NCBI RefSeq assembly: GCF_001645125.1
Contig: NZ_LXKA01000110.1
Location: 1 to 64,000 of the forward strand
Reading direction: 5' to 3'
Source of the DNA: Paraburkholderia ginsengiterrae
Lineage (GTDB): Bacteria > Pseudomonadota > Gammaproteobacteria > Burkholderiales > Burkholderiaceae
Length of the DNA: 64,000 bases
Below, one piece after another: positions 1 to 9,797 of this stretch. The translations under genes were made by a program, and so were the position numbers. The notes under the pieces are model-generated. The model searched no databases and had not been told where the DNA came from. It saw only the letters and a program-made list of their open reading frames with translations. Within the stretch, counting starts at the first letter, position 1. Each line of letters begins with the position of its first letter.

Positions 1-76
1 GTCTTGTCTATGCTGGAGGTATTCTTTAGTTTTTTTGTCTTGGGGGCGCTTTTTGTTGTGGTCTTTTGGCCGTGGG

Positions 77-300
77 CTTTCCTTGTATTCACGGTGGTCT
101 ATTAGCGTTGCCCCTGTGCGGGGCGGCACCTACTTTCTTTGCATGCCGCAAAGAAAGTAGGCAAAGAAAGCGGCTTCCCACCGCTAATTCTTAAGCGGGC
201 CCCTTGGCTTGGAAGGGGCAGTGGTGCATCTGGAATCCGTGCGCTCGCACATTCCCCGTCAGTGACTAGGCAGTCATTCTTCCGGCGGCGCTTCGCGCGC
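77..300 (+). repeat. Left arm of a large imperfect inverted repeat
   Basis: This arm matches the reverse complement of about 569-796 over roughly 225 bp with scattered mismatches (my estimate is about 80 percent identity by eye). It carries its own hairpin: CCTACTTTCTTTGC at 129-142 and its exact complement at 148-161, with a 5-nt loop. Short ORFs inside it read through both arms and have no ribosome binding site, so I treat them as non-coding. From memory, repeats of this kind are dispersed in Paraburkholderia intergenic DNA; that is recall and was not checked here. The sequence between the arms (301-568) holds nothing I recognise. Confidence 0.8.
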
Positions 301-568
301 CGTCGCGGTAGTTCTTCAACCACCCGCCAGATCCTCCGTTCGTAGTAGTTCTAAGCGGCCAGTTTGTCCCTGCGTCAGAGACACACCGCCTTAAGCAGCA
401 ATCCTCCTCAAATCACTTGGTGTTTCCTCAGCCTAATGGTTCGCTGGAGCACGGGCGCGTCGGAACACACGCCCCAATCCACCCATCGTTACGGCGCTTC
501 GCCGAGGCGAAGCCGATGGCCCCCACCGCCCGGCAGTGAAGCCGCCGGTTTTCCCGGCAGACCGTTCC

Positions 569-796
569 GGCGAGCGCGCAGCGCGAGGCGGGAAGAATGA
601 CTGCCTTGTCACCGGGGCGGAGTGCGCGGGAGCACCGATTCCAGATGCACCACTACCCCCTCCAAGCCAGGGGACCCGCTTAAGAATTTGCGGTGTGAAG
701 CGGCTTTCTTTGCCTACTTTCTTTGCCGCGGCAAAGAAAGTAGGTGCCGCCCCGCACAGGGGCAACGCTAATAGACCACCGTGAATTCAAGGAAAG
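569..796 (-). repeat. Right arm of the inverted repeat, with a perfect 32-bp palindrome
   Basis: This is the inverted partner of 77-300. At its core, 713-744 is a perfect palindrome with no loop: CCTACTTTCTTTGCCG followed directly by its complement. The GC-rich block next to it (GTGCCGCCCCGCACAGGGGC) is shared by both arms. The outer boundary is near the AATTCAAGGAAAGGCC stretch around 783-799, and the similarity fades toward 569. DNA from 797 to the bioA promoter region is gene-free and contains nothing else I can name. Confidence 0.8.
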
Positions 797-1062
797 GCCA
801 ACACCAACAGAAGACAACCAAACACGCCGAGCAGGCAAAAAACCCCATATCCCCGCCAGTACCCCCCAATTACTTTGACGTCGTCAACTCCGCCGATCAT
901 CGACTTTCATCCAGAAACAGAAACCACCTGCATCGAACAGCCGCGAACCCCACCGCCGCGGGCAAAAAACTTAAATCCGCCCATGGTGCAGACCAGGAAA
1001 TAAACCGCTAATCTCGACGCTTCAAAGCCTCCCAAAGCCCCGCGCAGCGTAAAAAAAGCGTC

Positions 1063-1068
1063 TATACT
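1063..1068 (+). promoter_or_regulatory. Candidate -10 element upstream of bioA
   Basis: TATACT lies 67 bp before the bioA start codon and is the best -10-like hexamer in this leader. No convincing -35 element sits 16-18 bp upstream, so either an activator is needed or the real promoter is elsewhere. I saw no recognisable BirA operator. Confidence 0.3.
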
Positions 1069-1134
1069 GCACGAACGTAAAGGCCATAAAACAGCCACAC
1101 CGCGCAGCGGTAAAAAGCACCCCTGGAGTACCGT

Positions 1135-2484
1135 TTGGAAAATTCAGCCGTCCCTGAAGACTGGATCGCCCGCAGCCTGCGGGCCGTCTGGCACCCCTGC
1201 ACCCAGATGAAACACCACGAACGCCTGCCGCTCGTGCCCGTCGCGCGTGGCCAGGGCGCGTGGCTGTACGACCGTGCCAACCATCGTTATCTGGATGCAA
1301 TCAGCTCCTGGTGGGTCAACCTGTTCGGTCACGCCAACCCGCGCATCAACGCAGCACTGAAAGATCAGCTCGACACGCTCGAACACGTCATGCTCGCCGG
1401 ATGTACGCATGAACCGGCCATCGAACTGGCGGAGCGCCTCGGCGCGCTCACCAACAACACGCTCGGCCACGCGTTCTTCGCGTCGGACGGCGCGTCCGCT
1501 GTCGAAATCGCGCTGAAGATGAGCTTTCACTCGTGGCGCAACCAGGGTTTCGCCGACAAGCAGGAATTCGTCTGTATAGCCAACAGCTACCACGGCGAAA
1601 CCATCGGCGCGCTCGGCGTCACAGATGTCGCGCTCTTCAAGGACGCCTACGATCCGCTGATCCGTCACGCGCACGTCGTGGCATCGCCGGATGCACGCCT
1701 TGCGCAAGCAGGCGAAACCGACGCCGACGTCGCGCGCCGTGCGCTGGATCACGTCCGCTCGCTATTCGAAGCTCGCGCCGCGAAAATCGCCGCGCTGATC
1801 GTCGAGCCGCTCGTGCAGTGCGCGGCCGGCATGGCCATGCACGACGCGTCGTATATCGCCGGATTGCGCGCACTCTGCGATCAGTACGGCGTGCATCTGA
1901 TCGCCGACGAAATCGCCGTGGGCTGCGGCCGCACCGGCACCTTCTTCGCGTGCGAGCAAGCCGGTATCTGGCCGGACTTCCTGTGCTTGTCGAAGGGCAT
2001 TAGCGGCGGTTATCTGCCGCTCTCGATCGTGCTGTCGCGTGACGAGATTTTCGCGGCCTTCTATCACGACGACACCGCGCGCGGCTTCCTGCACTCGCAT
2101 TCCTATACCGGCAATCCGCTCGCCTGCCGCGCGGCGCTCGCCACGCTCGATCTGTTCGCAAGCGACAACGTGCTGGACGTCAACGCGCAAAAGTCCGCGA
2201 AACTGAAGGCGGCGCTTGCGCCGCTCGCTGATCATCCGCAAGTGCGCAATCTGCGCCAGTGCGGCACGATCTTCGCGTTCGACGCCGTGATCGACGATGC
2301 TCAGCAGACCAAAACGTTCTCGCGCCGCTTCTTCGAGAACGCCTTGCAGCGCGAACTGCTGCTGCGCCCGATCTCGACCACGGTGTATCTGATGCCCCCT
2401 TACATTCTCGACGACGAAGAACTCGCACTGCTCGCCTCGCGCACCCGCGACACCTTCGACGCCACGCTCGCGGAGACCCGCTAA
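1135..2484 (+). CDS. bioA: Adenosylmethionine-8-amino-7-oxononanoate aminotransferase
   Basis: This cytoplasmic PLP enzyme transfers an amino group from S-adenosylmethionine to KAPA, giving DAPA, the third step of biotin ring assembly. The 449-residue product is typical for the family. It shows the substrate-side motif WHPCTQM near residue 20, the S(S)WWVNLFGH segment near residues 55-65, and the PLP lysine in SKGISGGY at about K287. I use the TTG start at 1135, which has a CTGGAG element about 10 nt upstream; no ATG fits the family N-terminus. It is the first gene of bioA-bioF-bioD-bioB, and its stop codon TAA shares its last base with the bioF ATG, implying coupled translation. Confidence 0.96.
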   Translation: MENSAVPEDWIARSLRAVWHPCTQMKHHERLPLVPVARGQGAWLYDRANHRYLDAISSWWVNLFGHANPRINAALKDQLDTLEHVMLAGCTHEPAIELAERLGALTNNTLGHAFFASDGASAVEIALKMSFHSWRNQGFADKQEFVCIANSYHGETIGALGVTDVALFKDAYDPLIRHAHVVASPDARLAQAGETDADVARRALDHVRSLFEARAAKIAALIVEPLVQCAAGMAMHDASYIAGLRALCDQYGVHLIADEIAVGCGRTGTFFACEQAGIWPDFLCLSKGISGGYLPLSIVLSRDEIFAAFYHDDTARGFLHSHSYTGNPLACRAALATLDLFASDNVLDVNAQKSAKLKAALAPLADHPQVRNLRQCGTIFAFDAVIDDAQQTKTFSRRFFENALQRELLLRPISTTVYLMPPYILDDEELALLASRTRDTFDATLAETR

Positions 2485-3668
2485 TGCATCTGCTCGACAC
2501 ACTCGCGGAAGGCCTGAAGGAGATCGACGCGCGCGGCCTGCGCCGCCGCCGCCGCACCGCTGAAACACCGTGCGCCGCGCACATGACGGTCGACGGCCGC
2601 GCGATCATCGGCTTCGCCAGCAACGACTATCTCGGCCTCGCCGCACATCCGCAGCTCATCGCTGCGATTGCCGAAGGCGCGCAGCGCTACCGCGCGGGCA
2701 GCGGCGGTTCGCATCTGCTCGGTGGCCACTCGCGCGCGCATGACCAGCTCGAAGACGACCTCGCGGCATTCGCCGGCGGATTCGTGGACACGCCGCGCGC
2801 GCTCTACTTCAGCACCGGCTACATGGCGAATCTCGCCACGCTCACCGCGCTCGCGGGCCGCGGCACGACGCTCTTCTCCGACGCGCTGAATCACGCCTCG
2901 CTGATTGACGGAGCGCGTCTGTCACGCGCCGATGTGCAGATCTACCCGCACTGCGATATGGAAGCGCTGAGCGCGATGCTCGAGGCCTCGGAGGCCGAGG
3001 TCAAAGTGATCGTCTCCGATACCGTCTTCAGCATGGACGGCGATATCGCGCCGCTCAAGCGCCTGCTCGAACTCGCGGAACAACACGGCGCGTGGCTGAT
3101 CGTCGACGACGCGCACGGTTTCGGTGTGCTCGGTCCGCAGGGACGCGGCGCCATCGCGCAGGCCGCGTTGCGTTCGCCAAACCTCATTTCGATCGGCACG
3201 CTCGGCAAGGCGGCGGGCGTGTCGGGCGCGTTCGTCGTGGCGCATGAGACCGTGATCGAATGGCTCGTGCAACGCGCGCGTCCCTATATTTTCACCACCG
3301 CGTCGGTGCCCGCCGCGGCGCATGCGGTGTCGGCAAGCCTGCGCATTATCGGTGGCGAAGAAGGCGATGCCCGCCGCGCACATCTTCAGCAGCTGATCGA
3401 ACGCACCCGCACGATGCTGAAGGCCACGCCGTGGATGCCGGTCGATTCGCACACCGCCGTGCAGCCGCTCATCATCGGCTCGAACGAAGAGACGCTGGAC
3501 ATCGCCGCGACGCTAGATCGCGCGGGTCTGTGGGTGCCGGCGATCCGTCCGCCAACCGTGCCTGTCGGCACATCGCGTTTGCGCATTTCGCTTTCGGCGG
3601 CGCACTCACAAGCTGATCTGGACCGGCTCGAAGCAGGCTTGCAACAGCTCGGAGCGAAAGCGGCATGA
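2484..3668 (+). CDS. bioF: 8-amino-7-oxononanoate synthase (KAPA synthase)
   Basis: This PLP-dependent alpha-oxoamine synthase condenses pimeloyl-ACP or pimeloyl-CoA with L-alanine to give KAPA, CO2 and free carrier. The 394-residue protein has the family features: FASNDYLGL near residue 50, [11 protein letters not shown] near 75, the [10 protein letters not shown] cofactor motif, and the PLP lysine in GTLGKAAG (about K242). The frame is open upstream inside bioA, but the ATG at 2484 overlapping the bioA stop gives the expected family length. The 3-prime end overlaps bioD by four bases (ATGA). Confidence 0.96.
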   Translation: MHLLDTLAEGLKEIDARGLRRRRRTAETPCAAHMTVDGRAIIGFASNDYLGLAAHPQLIAAIAEGAQRYRAGSGGSHLLGGHSRAHDQLEDDLAAFAGGFVDTPRALYFSTGYMANLATLTALAGRGTTLFSDALNHASLIDGARLSRADVQIYPHCDMEALSAMLEASEAEVKVIVSDTVFSMDGDIAPLKRLLELAEQHGAWLIVDDAHGFGVLGPQGRGAIAQAALRSPNLISIGTLGKAAGVSGAFVVAHETVIEWLVQRARPYIFTTASVPAAAHAVSASLRIIGGEEGDARRAHLQQLIERTRTMLKATPWMPVDSHTAVQPLIIGSNEETLDIAATLDRAGLWVPAIRPPTVPVGTSRLRISLSAAHSQADLDRLEAGLQQLGAKAA

Positions 3669-4405
3669 GCGGCACGAGCAACCTGGGGCAAAACGCCCTG
3701 TCCCTGTTCGTCACCGGCACCGATACGGAAATCGGCAAGACGTTCGTCTCGTCGGCGCTGTTGCGCGGTTTCGTGCGCGAGGGCCTGCAAGCCGCCGCGA
3801 TGAAGCCGATCGCCGCCGGCGCATTCGAACTGGACGGCGTGCTGCATAACGAGGACGCGGATCAACTCGATGCCGCCTCCAACGTGCTGCTGCCGCCCGA
3901 GATGCGCACGCCGTATCTGCTGAAGGAACCGGCCGCGCCACACATTGCAGCCGCGCTGGAAAACGTCACCTTCGATCTCGGCCACATCATCGACTGCCAC
4001 GCTCAGGCTGTGACGCGCGCGGAGATTGTCGTCGTGGAAGGCGTGGGTGGCTTTCGCGTGCCGCTGACCGCGACGCAGGACACGGCCGATCTCGCCGTCG
4101 CCCTGAAGCTGCCCGTCGTGCTGGTGGTCGGCATGCGGTTAGGCTGCATCAGCCATGCGCTGCTCACCGCCGAAGCCATCGTCGCGCGTGGGCTCACGCT
4201 GGCCGGCTGGGTCGCCAATCGCGTCGATCCGGACATGACCTTCCCCGACGAAAACATCGCATCGATCCGCGAGCATCTCGCGCGCGAGTACGACGCGCCC
4301 TTGCTCGGCATCGTGCCGTATCTGAGTCCGGCCGCGCCCGAACTCGCGGCGGATCAACTCGACATCAACCGGCTTTTGCAGACGCTGCGCCATGCGCAGC
4401 GCTGA
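3665..4405 (+). CDS. bioD: Dethiobiotin synthetase
   Basis: This ATP-dependent enzyme closes the ureido ring by adding CO2 to DAPA, giving dethiobiotin. The 246-residue product has the family P-loop, [12 protein letters not shown], with K25 and T26 contacting ATP phosphates, followed by the MKPIAAGAF segment and the EGVGGFRVP motif near residue 125. Translation starts within the ATGA overlap with bioF. It ends 34 bp before bioB. Confidence 0.95.
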   Translation: MSGTSNLGQNALSLFVTGTDTEIGKTFVSSALLRGFVREGLQAAAMKPIAAGAFELDGVLHNEDADQLDAASNVLLPPEMRTPYLLKEPAAPHIAAALENVTFDLGHIIDCHAQAVTRAEIVVVEGVGGFRVPLTATQDTADLAVALKLPVVLVVGMRLGCISHALLTAEAIVARGLTLAGWVANRVDPDMTFPDENIASIREHLAREYDAPLLGIVPYLSPAAPELAADQLDINRLLQTLRHAQR

Positions 4406-4439
4406 ATCACCATTACATGCATCCAGGAGGATTGACGAC

Positions 4440-5516
4440 ATGACGCAACTGAACATCACCCCGGCATCCGACAATGCCGCCGCCAACAGCAACGCCGCAG
4501 CAGGCACGAAACAGGTCGCGCGCTGGCGCGTCGCCGATATCGTCGCGCTGTACGAACTGCCGTTCAACGACCTGATGTTCCGCGCGCAACAGACCCACCG
4601 CGAGCATTTCGACGCCAACACCGTGCAATTGTCGACGCTGCTGTCGATCAAGACCGGCGGTTGCGAAGAAGATTGCGCGTACTGTCCGCAGTCGGTACAC
4701 CACGACACTGGCCTGCAAGCCGACAAGCTGATGCCGGTCGACGAAGTGCTCGCAGCCGCGAAGACCGCCAAGGAAAACGGCGCGACGCGTTTCTGCATGG
4801 GTGCCGCGTGGCGCAATCCGAAAGACCGCCATCTCGAGCCGATCAAGGACATGATCCGTGGCGTGAAGGCGATGGGCCTCGAAACCTGCGTGACGCTCGG
4901 CATGCTCGAAGCGCATCAGGCGCAAGGCCTCGCCGAAGCGGGCCTCGACTACTACAACCACAACCTCGACACGTCGCCGGAGTTCTACGGCCAGATCATT
5001 TCGACGCGCACGTATCAGGACCGTCTCGACACGCTCGAACGCGTGCGCGACGCGGGCATCAACGTCTGCTGCGGCGGCATCGTTGGCCTGGGTGAATCGC
5101 GCCGCGAACGCGCCGGCCTGATCGCGCAACTGGCGAACATGGACCCGTATCCGGAATCGGTGCCCATCAACAATCTGGTGCAGGTTGAAGGCACGCCGCT
5201 GACCGGCACCGAAGCAATCGATCCGTTCGAATTCGTGCGCACCATTGCGGTTGCGCGCATCACCATGCCGCGCGCAATGGTGCGTCTGTCGGCCGGCCGC
5301 GAGCAGATGAACGAAGCGCTGCAGGCCATGTGCTTCCTCGCCGGCGCAAATTCGATTTTCTACGGCGATCAATTGCTGACCACGAGCAACCCGCAAGCGG
5401 AAGCGGACCGCAAGCTGCTGGAGCGCCTCGGCATTCGCGCCGAAGCCGCACAGCAGATGCCGCTCGATCAAAGCGGCTGCGAGCACGGCTGCGATAAACA
5501 CGCCGCGCCGAATTGA
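4440..5516 (+). CDS. bioB: Biotin synthase
   Basis: This radical SAM enzyme inserts sulfur into dethiobiotin to form biotin. The CxxxCxxC cluster motif is C75-EED-C79-AY-C82 and precedes the PQS segment typical of BioB. The further conserved blocks [26 protein letters not shown] and NPQAE are all visible. The ATG at 4440 is chosen because AGGAGG sits nine bases upstream (4425-4430); an in-frame upstream extension lacks a binding site. The 358-residue protein ends in a short Cys/His-rich tail (GCEHGCDKH). It is the last gene of the operon. Confidence 0.97.
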   Translation: MTQLNITPASDNAAANSNAAAGTKQVARWRVADIVALYELPFNDLMFRAQQTHREHFDANTVQLSTLLSIKTGGCEEDCAYCPQSVHHDTGLQADKLMPVDEVLAAAKTAKENGATRFCMGAAWRNPKDRHLEPIKDMIRGVKAMGLETCVTLGMLEAHQAQGLAEAGLDYYNHNLDTSPEFYGQIISTRTYQDRLDTLERVRDAGINVCCGGIVGLGESRRERAGLIAQLANMDPYPESVPINNLVQVEGTPLTGTEAIDPFEFVRTIAVARITMPRAMVRLSAGREQMNEALQAMCFLAGANSIFYGDQLLTTSNPQAEADRKLLERLGIRAEAAQQMPLDQSGCEHGCDKHAAPN

Positions 5517-5586
5517 AGCGGGCTGGACCGGGCTCAGTTGAGCTGGGTTACGTTGAAGCAGCGCGCGCGATAAGCCGCGTGCAATG

Positions 5587-5620
5587 AAAAGGGCGCCTCG
5601 TTTCTCCGAGGCGCCCTTTT
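5587..5620 (+). terminator. Rho-independent terminator after bioB
   Basis: The 10-bp stem GGGCGCCTCG / CGAGGCGCCC (5591-5600 and 5607-5616) has a 6-nt loop and is flanked by AAAA and TTTT. It can therefore serve the biotin operon and the convergent hydrolase at 5675. Confidence 0.85.
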
Positions 5621-5674
5621 CAGCTTCAGGAACCGGTCCTTCTTATCGTGCCGGAGACCCGCGCGTTCGCCACT

Positions 5675-6277
5675 TCACACCAGCGCATGCTGCGCGGCCT
5701 CGAACGACTCCTCACGAAAGCGCAGCGGCGCCGCGCAATGCGCCAGCGTGTCGATGAAATACTTCGCGCGCGGCCACGGACCGAAGCCGGCTGCGGTATT
5801 GATATGCCCCGCGTCGCCGAGATTGACGAACGCGCTGCCGAAACGCTGGGCGAGATCGCGCGAACCGGCGAGCGGCATCCACGGATCGGTTTCGCTGCCG
5901 ATCAGGATCGACGGCACGCCGAGACGCCGGGCGTCGAACGGTCCCGCGAACGCGAACTTCTGCGGGCTGGCGGGCGCGACGAACAGCACGCCGACCACGT
6001 CGCTTGCGTATGAGGCCTGCTGCAAGGCATGCGCGGTCGCGAGGCAGCCGAAACTATGCGCCGCCAGCACGAACGGCCCACGCTCGCGTGCGAGCAGATC
6101 GCGCAGCGACTTCGCCCATAGCGCGAGGTCTGGCGCGTCCCAGTCGGCCTGCTCGACGCGCAGCGAGCGCGCGAACTGCCGCTCCAGCCATGTCTGCCAG
6201 TGCGCGCCTTCGCTGCCGTGCAGACCGGGCACGGTGACGAGCCGCGGCGGCCATGTCGATTTGGTGCATGAAAGCAT
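5675..6277 (-). CDS. RBBP9/YdeN-family serine hydrolase
   Basis: This is a small alpha/beta hydrolase of 200 residues. A nucleophile-elbow variant AHSFG puts the catalytic serine at S75. The candidate acid is D131 in DPWMP and the histidine H158 in DAGHIN, the order and spacing typical of RBBP9/YdeN (PF06821). The N-terminal VTVPGLHGSEGAHWQTWLE block is a family hallmark. The ATG at 6277 is preceded by a GAGGGG element; a longer in-frame extension has low-complexity arginine-rich sequence and no binding site. The substrate is unknown. It converges on the biotin operon and is divergent from the dehydrogenase operon. Confidence 0.85.
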   Translation of the reverse strand: MLSCTKSTWPPRLVTVPGLHGSEGAHWQTWLERQFARSLRVEQADWDAPDLALWAKSLRDLLARERGPFVLAAHSFGCLATAHALQQASYASDVVGVLFVAPASPQKFAFAGPFDARRLGVPSILIGSETDPWMPLAGSRDLAQRFGSAFVNLGDAGHINTAAGFGPWPRAKYFIDTLAHCAAPLRFREESFEAAQHALV

Positions 6278-6517
6278 GTCTGCCCCTCGCTGCGGGAATT
6301 CGGGTACTGATTGTCGCGCCGGGCGCCGCGTGGGCGAACCAAGATTTAGTGCTTTGGTTATGGGGCAAATGCGGGGGCAAATGCGCGGACGAGCGCGCCG
6401 CCACCGCAGCCCGCCCGTGTGGGCCGCAACCTCACCAAACCGCACGTCCGTGCGCAAATGCGCGCGATGCGCGTCGAAAAAGTAGAATGAAGCCTATCCA
6501 TAAAAGGAGGAGGCCTC

Positions 6518-6631
6518 ATGCCGCCAGCGTCGTCCGCCGCGCCGCAGCCGTCGCAGCCGACATACGGGGGCTTCGCACGGGTTTTCCTTCTTACTCGACC
6601 CAGTCTCGCAGGCACCACCTGGACCGTATGA
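6518..6631 (+). CDS. Short leader ORF coupled to the dehydrogenase gene
   Basis: This 37-codon ORF starts at an ATG with the strongest Shine-Dalgarno of the neighbourhood (AAGGAGGAGG at about 6504-6513). It ends at a TGA that overlaps the next gene's ATG in the configuration ATGA (6628-6631). The peptide is Ala/Pro/Ser-rich in the first half and has a short hydrophobic patch (FARVFLL). The downstream dehydrogenase has almost no binding site of its own, so ribosomes finishing this ORF probably reinitiate there. No known leader peptide was recognised, and expression is unproven. Confidence 0.5.
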   Translation: MPPASSAAPQPSQPTYGGFARVFLLTRPSLAGTTWTV

Positions 6632-7569
6632 AAATCCTCTTTTACATGCCGCACTCCGACGCCGCCGCGTGGCTGGACGACTTCGCTCGCGCGCTTCCGG
6701 AGGCCGAGTTGCGCGAATGGCGGCCGGGCGACACGGCGCCCGCCGACTTCGCGGTCGTGTGGCGTCCGCCGCGTGAGATGCTGGCCGGGCGCGACGATCT
6801 GCGCGCAATCTTCAATCTCGGCGCAGGCGTCGACGCGATTCTCGCGCTCGAACACGAGCATCCCGGCACTTTGCCGCGCAACGCGCCGTTGATCCGGCTG
6901 GAAGACACCGGCATGGCGCCGCAAATGGCCGAGTACGTGGCGCACGCGGTGCTGCGCTACCTGCGTCGCTTCGACGAGTATCAAACACTGCAGAACGAAC
7001 GCCGCTGGGAAGTGCTCGAGCCGCATCCGCGTGAGACGTTCACGGTGGGGGTACTGGGACTCGGCGTGCTCGGCGCGCATGTCGCGCAGACGGTCGCGGC
7101 GCTCGGCGTGCCGGTGCGCGGCTACAGTCGCGGCGCACGGCAAATCGACGGCATTGCGACGTTCGCCGGCGAGGCTCAGTTCGACGCGTTTCTCGACGGC
7201 GTGAAAGTGCTGGTGAATCTGCTGCCGCACACGCCGGACACGGTCGACGTGCTGAACACGCGCACTTTCGCGAAGCTCGCGCGCGGCGCCTATCTGATCA
7301 ACGTCGCGCGTGGTGGGCATCTGGTTGAAACGGATCTGCTCGACGCGCTCGCAAGCGGTCAGCTCACCGCCGCCACGCTCGACGTGTTTCGCAATGAACC
7401 GTTACCACAGGACCATCCGTTCTGGCGTGAACCGCGCATCACGATCACGCCGCACATCTCCGCGCTTACGTTGCGCGAAGAAAGCGTCGACCAGGTCGCA
7501 CTAAAAATCGGCGCGCTCGCGCGCGGCGAGAGCGTCAGCGGCGTGGTGAGCCGCGAGCGCGGATATTGA
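6628..7569 (+). CDS. D-2-hydroxyacid dehydrogenase, glyoxylate/hydroxypyruvate reductase A type
   Basis: This 313-residue NAD(P)H-dependent dehydrogenase resembles GhrA, which reduces glyoxylate and hydroxypyruvate. The Rossmann motif GVLGLGVLGAHVA is followed by the catalytic arginine in NVARGGHLVE, the glutamate in FRNEPLPQDHPFW and the histidine in TPHISA. The ATG at 6628 matches the family N-terminus (MKILFYMPHSD) and overlaps the stop of the 37-codon leader ORF; an in-frame extension to 6253 has no family character. It opens a six-gene operon, with HMG-CoA lyase following after 22 bp. Confidence 0.88.
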   Translation: MKILFYMPHSDAAAWLDDFARALPEAELREWRPGDTAPADFAVVWRPPREMLAGRDDLRAIFNLGAGVDAILALEHEHPGTLPRNAPLIRLEDTGMAPQMAEYVAHAVLRYLRRFDEYQTLQNERRWEVLEPHPRETFTVGVLGLGVLGAHVAQTVAALGVPVRGYSRGARQIDGIATFAGEAQFDAFLDGVKVLVNLLPHTPDTVDVLNTRTFAKLARGAYLINVARGGHLVETDLLDALASGQLTAATLDVFRNEPLPQDHPFWREPRITITPHISALTLREESVDQVALKIGALARGESVSGVVSRERGY

Positions 7570-7591
7570 ACAACATTGTTGGAGACACATC

Positions 7592-8518
7592 ATGGCCTTG
7601 CCCCAGCAGGTAAAAATCGTCGAAGTTGGTCCGCGTGACGGATTGCAGAACGAAAAAGACTTCGTTCCAACCGCCACCAAGATCGAGTTGATCAACCGCC
7701 TGTCGGCGGCGGGATTCCGCAACGTCGAGGCGGCCTCGTTCGTGTCGCCGAAATGGGTGCCGCAAATGGCCGACGGCGCCGACGTGATGGCCGGCATCGA
7801 GCGCCGTGCGGGCACGATCTATTCGGTGCTGACGCCGAATCTGCGCGGCTTCGAAGGCGCGCTCGCCGCGCGTGCCGACGAGATCGTGATTTTCGGCGCC
7901 GCCAGCGAAGCGTTTTCGCAGAAGAACATCAACTGCAGCATCGCGGAAAGCATCGACCGGTTCGTGCCTGTCGCGCAGGCGGCCAAGGAGCACGGCCTGC
8001 GGATTCGCGGCAGCGTGTCGTGCGCGCTGGGCTGTCCGTACCAGGGCGAGGTGCCGGTGGCGTCGGTCGTGGATGTCGTCGAGCGCTTCGCGGCGCTTGG
8101 CTGCGACGAGATCGATATCGCCGATACGATCGGCGTCGGCACGCCGAAGCGCACGCGCGAAGTGTATGAGGCGGTCACCAAGGTGTTTCCGCGCGAACGT
8201 CTGTCGGGCCACTTCCACGACACTTACGGCCAGGCGCTCGCGAACATCTATGCGGCGTTGCAGGAAGGCATCGAGATTTATCACGCGTCGGTGGCGGGGC
8301 TCGGCGGCTGTCCGTATGCGAAGGGTGCGACCGGCAACGTCGCGACCGAAGACGTCCTGTACCTGATGAACGGCCTTGGCATCGAAACGGGCGTCGATCT
8401 CGCGCAAGTGGTGGCAATCGGCGATTTCATCTCGACCTCGATCGGCCGGCCCAATGTCTCGCGCGCGGGCAAGGCGCTGCTCGCCAAGGCGCGCAGCGAA
8501 GCGGCCAACTGCGTCTGA
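7592..8518 (+). CDS. mvaB: Hydroxymethylglutaryl-CoA lyase
   Basis: This enzyme cleaves 3-hydroxy-3-methylglutaryl-CoA to acetyl-CoA and acetoacetate, the last step of leucine and isovalerate degradation. The 308-residue TIM barrel starts with the metal/substrate motif VEVGPRDGLQNE and contains the HMG-CoA lyase signature SVAGLGGCPYAKGATGN with the catalytic cysteine. The segments SCALGCPYQGEV and FHDTYGQALAN are also typical. The ATG at 7592 follows a GGAGAC element. The other leucine-pathway genes are not in the window; its neighbours are a 2-hydroxyacid dehydrogenase and a YbaK-type protein. Confidence 0.95.
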   Translation: MALPQQVKIVEVGPRDGLQNEKDFVPTATKIELINRLSAAGFRNVEAASFVSPKWVPQMADGADVMAGIERRAGTIYSVLTPNLRGFEGALAARADEIVIFGAASEAFSQKNINCSIAESIDRFVPVAQAAKEHGLRIRGSVSCALGCPYQGEVPVASVVDVVERFAALGCDEIDIADTIGVGTPKRTREVYEAVTKVFPRERLSGHFHDTYGQALANIYAALQEGIEIYHASVAGLGGCPYAKGATGNVATEDVLYLMNGLGIETGVDLAQVVAIGDFISTSIGRPNVSRAGKALLAKARSEAANCV

Positions 8519-8576
8519 GGCCCGGCCAACGAGCTCGCCCAACATTCACGCCATTCCATCATCAGGATCTGAATCG

Positions 8577-9098
8577 ATGACAGACCACGCTTCTCTCGAA
8601 TCCGACGATCTCACCGCGCTGCCCGACTCGGCGCGCCGCGTCGCGCTGCTGTTGCGCGAACGCGGGCATGCCGGCCACGTCGTGATGCTGCCGGAAACCG
8701 GCAAGACTTCAGCCGCAGCCGCCGCCGGGCTCGGCTGCTCGGTCGCGCAGATCGCCAAGTCGATTCTGTTTCGCCGCCGTGAAGACGACGCCCCGGTGCT
8801 GGTGGTCGCCAGCGGCGCGAATCGCGTCGACGAACACAAGGTCGCCGCGCAAGTCGGCGCCATCGGCCGCGCGGACGCGAAGTTCGTCCGCGAGAAAACC
8901 GGCTATGCGATTGGCGGCGTCTGCCCGATCGGTCACGCCACCACGCCCGTCACGCTGATCGACGCCGATCTGCTCGAACTGGACAGCCTGTGGGCGGCGG
9001 CGGGCCATCCGCACGCCGTATTCAATCTGACGGCGCAGGAGCTGGTTGCGCTGACGGGCGCGCCAGTGGTCGACGTGGCGTTGCGCGAGACCGCGTGA
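8577..9098 (+). CDS. YbaK/EbsC-type aminoacyl-tRNA deacylase domain protein
   Basis: This 173-residue, single-domain member of the prolyl-tRNA editing superfamily (PF04073) probably hydrolyses mischarged aminoacyl-tRNAs. The conserved lysine lies in [12 protein letters not shown], and the GGVCPIGH loop near residue 115 is characteristic of the fold. The ATG at 8577 gives the standard N-terminus; an upstream in-frame extension lies within mvaB. It ends 4 bp before the DUF1289 gene. The specificity (Cys-tRNAPro or another) cannot be told from the sequence. Confidence 0.85.
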   Translation: MTDHASLESDDLTALPDSARRVALLLRERGHAGHVVMLPETGKTSAAAAAGLGCSVAQIAKSILFRRREDDAPVLVVASGANRVDEHKVAAQVGAIGRADAKFVREKTGYAIGGVCPIGHATTPVTLIDADLLELDSLWAAAGHPHAVFNLTAQELVALTGAPVVDVALRETA

Positions 9099-9102
9099 CG
9101 CC

Positions 9103-9327
9103 ATGACAGCAGGCATCGACCGCGAAGACGACGGCTCCGTGCCGTCGCCTTGCATCAGCGTGTGCAGGATGGACGCATCGACCGGCTGGTGTGAAGGGTG
9201 CCTGCGCACCATCGACGAAATCGCCGGCTGGTCGTTGTTCGACGACGACGCCAAACGCGCGGTCTGGGACGCGATCGAGGTGCGCCACGCACAGTTCATG
9301 GCGAACCTGCCGAAGGTCCAGCGATGA
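9103..9327 (+). CDS. DUF1289 small Cys-rich protein
   Basis: This 74-residue protein has the DUF1289 pattern: [11 protein letters not shown], then [16 protein letters not shown], then a W-containing helical tail. The four cysteines in two CxxxC/CxxC pairs suggest zinc or iron-sulfur binding, but the family's function is not established. It lies between the editing protein and the MaoC gene and overlaps the latter by four bases (ATGA), so it is almost certainly co-translated. Confidence 0.85.
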   Translation: MTAGIDREDDGSVPSPCISVCRMDASTGWCEGCLRTIDEIAGWSLFDDDAKRAVWDAIEVRHAQFMANLPKVQR

Positions 9328-9797
9328 AGCCCGCGCCGCGCATCGTCACGATTGGAGAAACATTCAGCGCGACGCTGACGTTATCGGCCGAGTCGGTGAA
9401 ATCGTTCGCCTCGCTCGTCAACGATCACAACCCGCTGCATCACGACGAAGCGTATGCCGCGCAAAGCCGCTTCGGCGGCCTGATCGCGTCGGGCACACAG
9501 CCGACCGCGCATTTCATGGCGTTGCTGGCGACGCATTTCTCGACCTACGCGCAGCCGCTCGGACTCGAATTCGATATCAAGCTGAAGAAAGCCGTCCACG
9601 CGAACGACACGCTCACCGTCAACTGGCGCGTCAAGGATGCGTTCTGGAAGTCGAGCCTGAATGGCGACCTGACGCATCTCGAGGGCACGGTCGTGAATCA
9701 GCGCGGCGACACCATGCTGACCGGCACGTCGACCATTCTCGTGATGCCGAAACCCGAGGCCTCCTCGAACACGGACGCCCTACCCCAACCAACATGA
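9324..9797 (+). CDS. MaoC-like (R)-specific enoyl-CoA hydratase domain protein
   Basis: This 157-residue hot-dog-fold protein carries the hydratase-2 motif around residues 32-50 ([17 protein letters not shown], then the [10 protein letters not shown] segment), with the conserved Asp and His of MaoC/PhaJ enzymes. Such proteins hydrate trans-2-enoyl-CoA, although related members act on other acyl thioesters. It starts within the stop codon of the DUF1289 gene and overlaps the next gene by four bases, placing it in the middle of a tightly packed operon. Confidence 0.85.
   Translation: MKPAPRIVTIGETFSATLTLSAESVKSFASLVNDHNPLHHDEAYAAQSRFGGLIASGTQPTAHFMALLATHFSTYAQPLGLEFDIKLKKAVHANDTLTVNWRVKDAFWKSSLNGDLTHLEGTVVNQRGDTMLTGTSTILVMPKPEASSNTDALPQPT

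Noticed and set aside
102-784. Several short ORFs on both strands inside the inverted repeat
   Set aside because: They are Arg/Pro/Ala-rich translations of the repeat arms, mirror one another and lack ribosome binding sites.
2259-2483. N-terminal extension of the bioF frame
   Set aside because: It lies entirely within bioA and lacks a binding site; the ATG overlapping the bioA stop gives the family length.
4413-5501. Long antisense ORF opposite bioB
   Set aside because: It arises from codon bias in high-GC DNA opposite a well-supported gene and has no recognisable domain.
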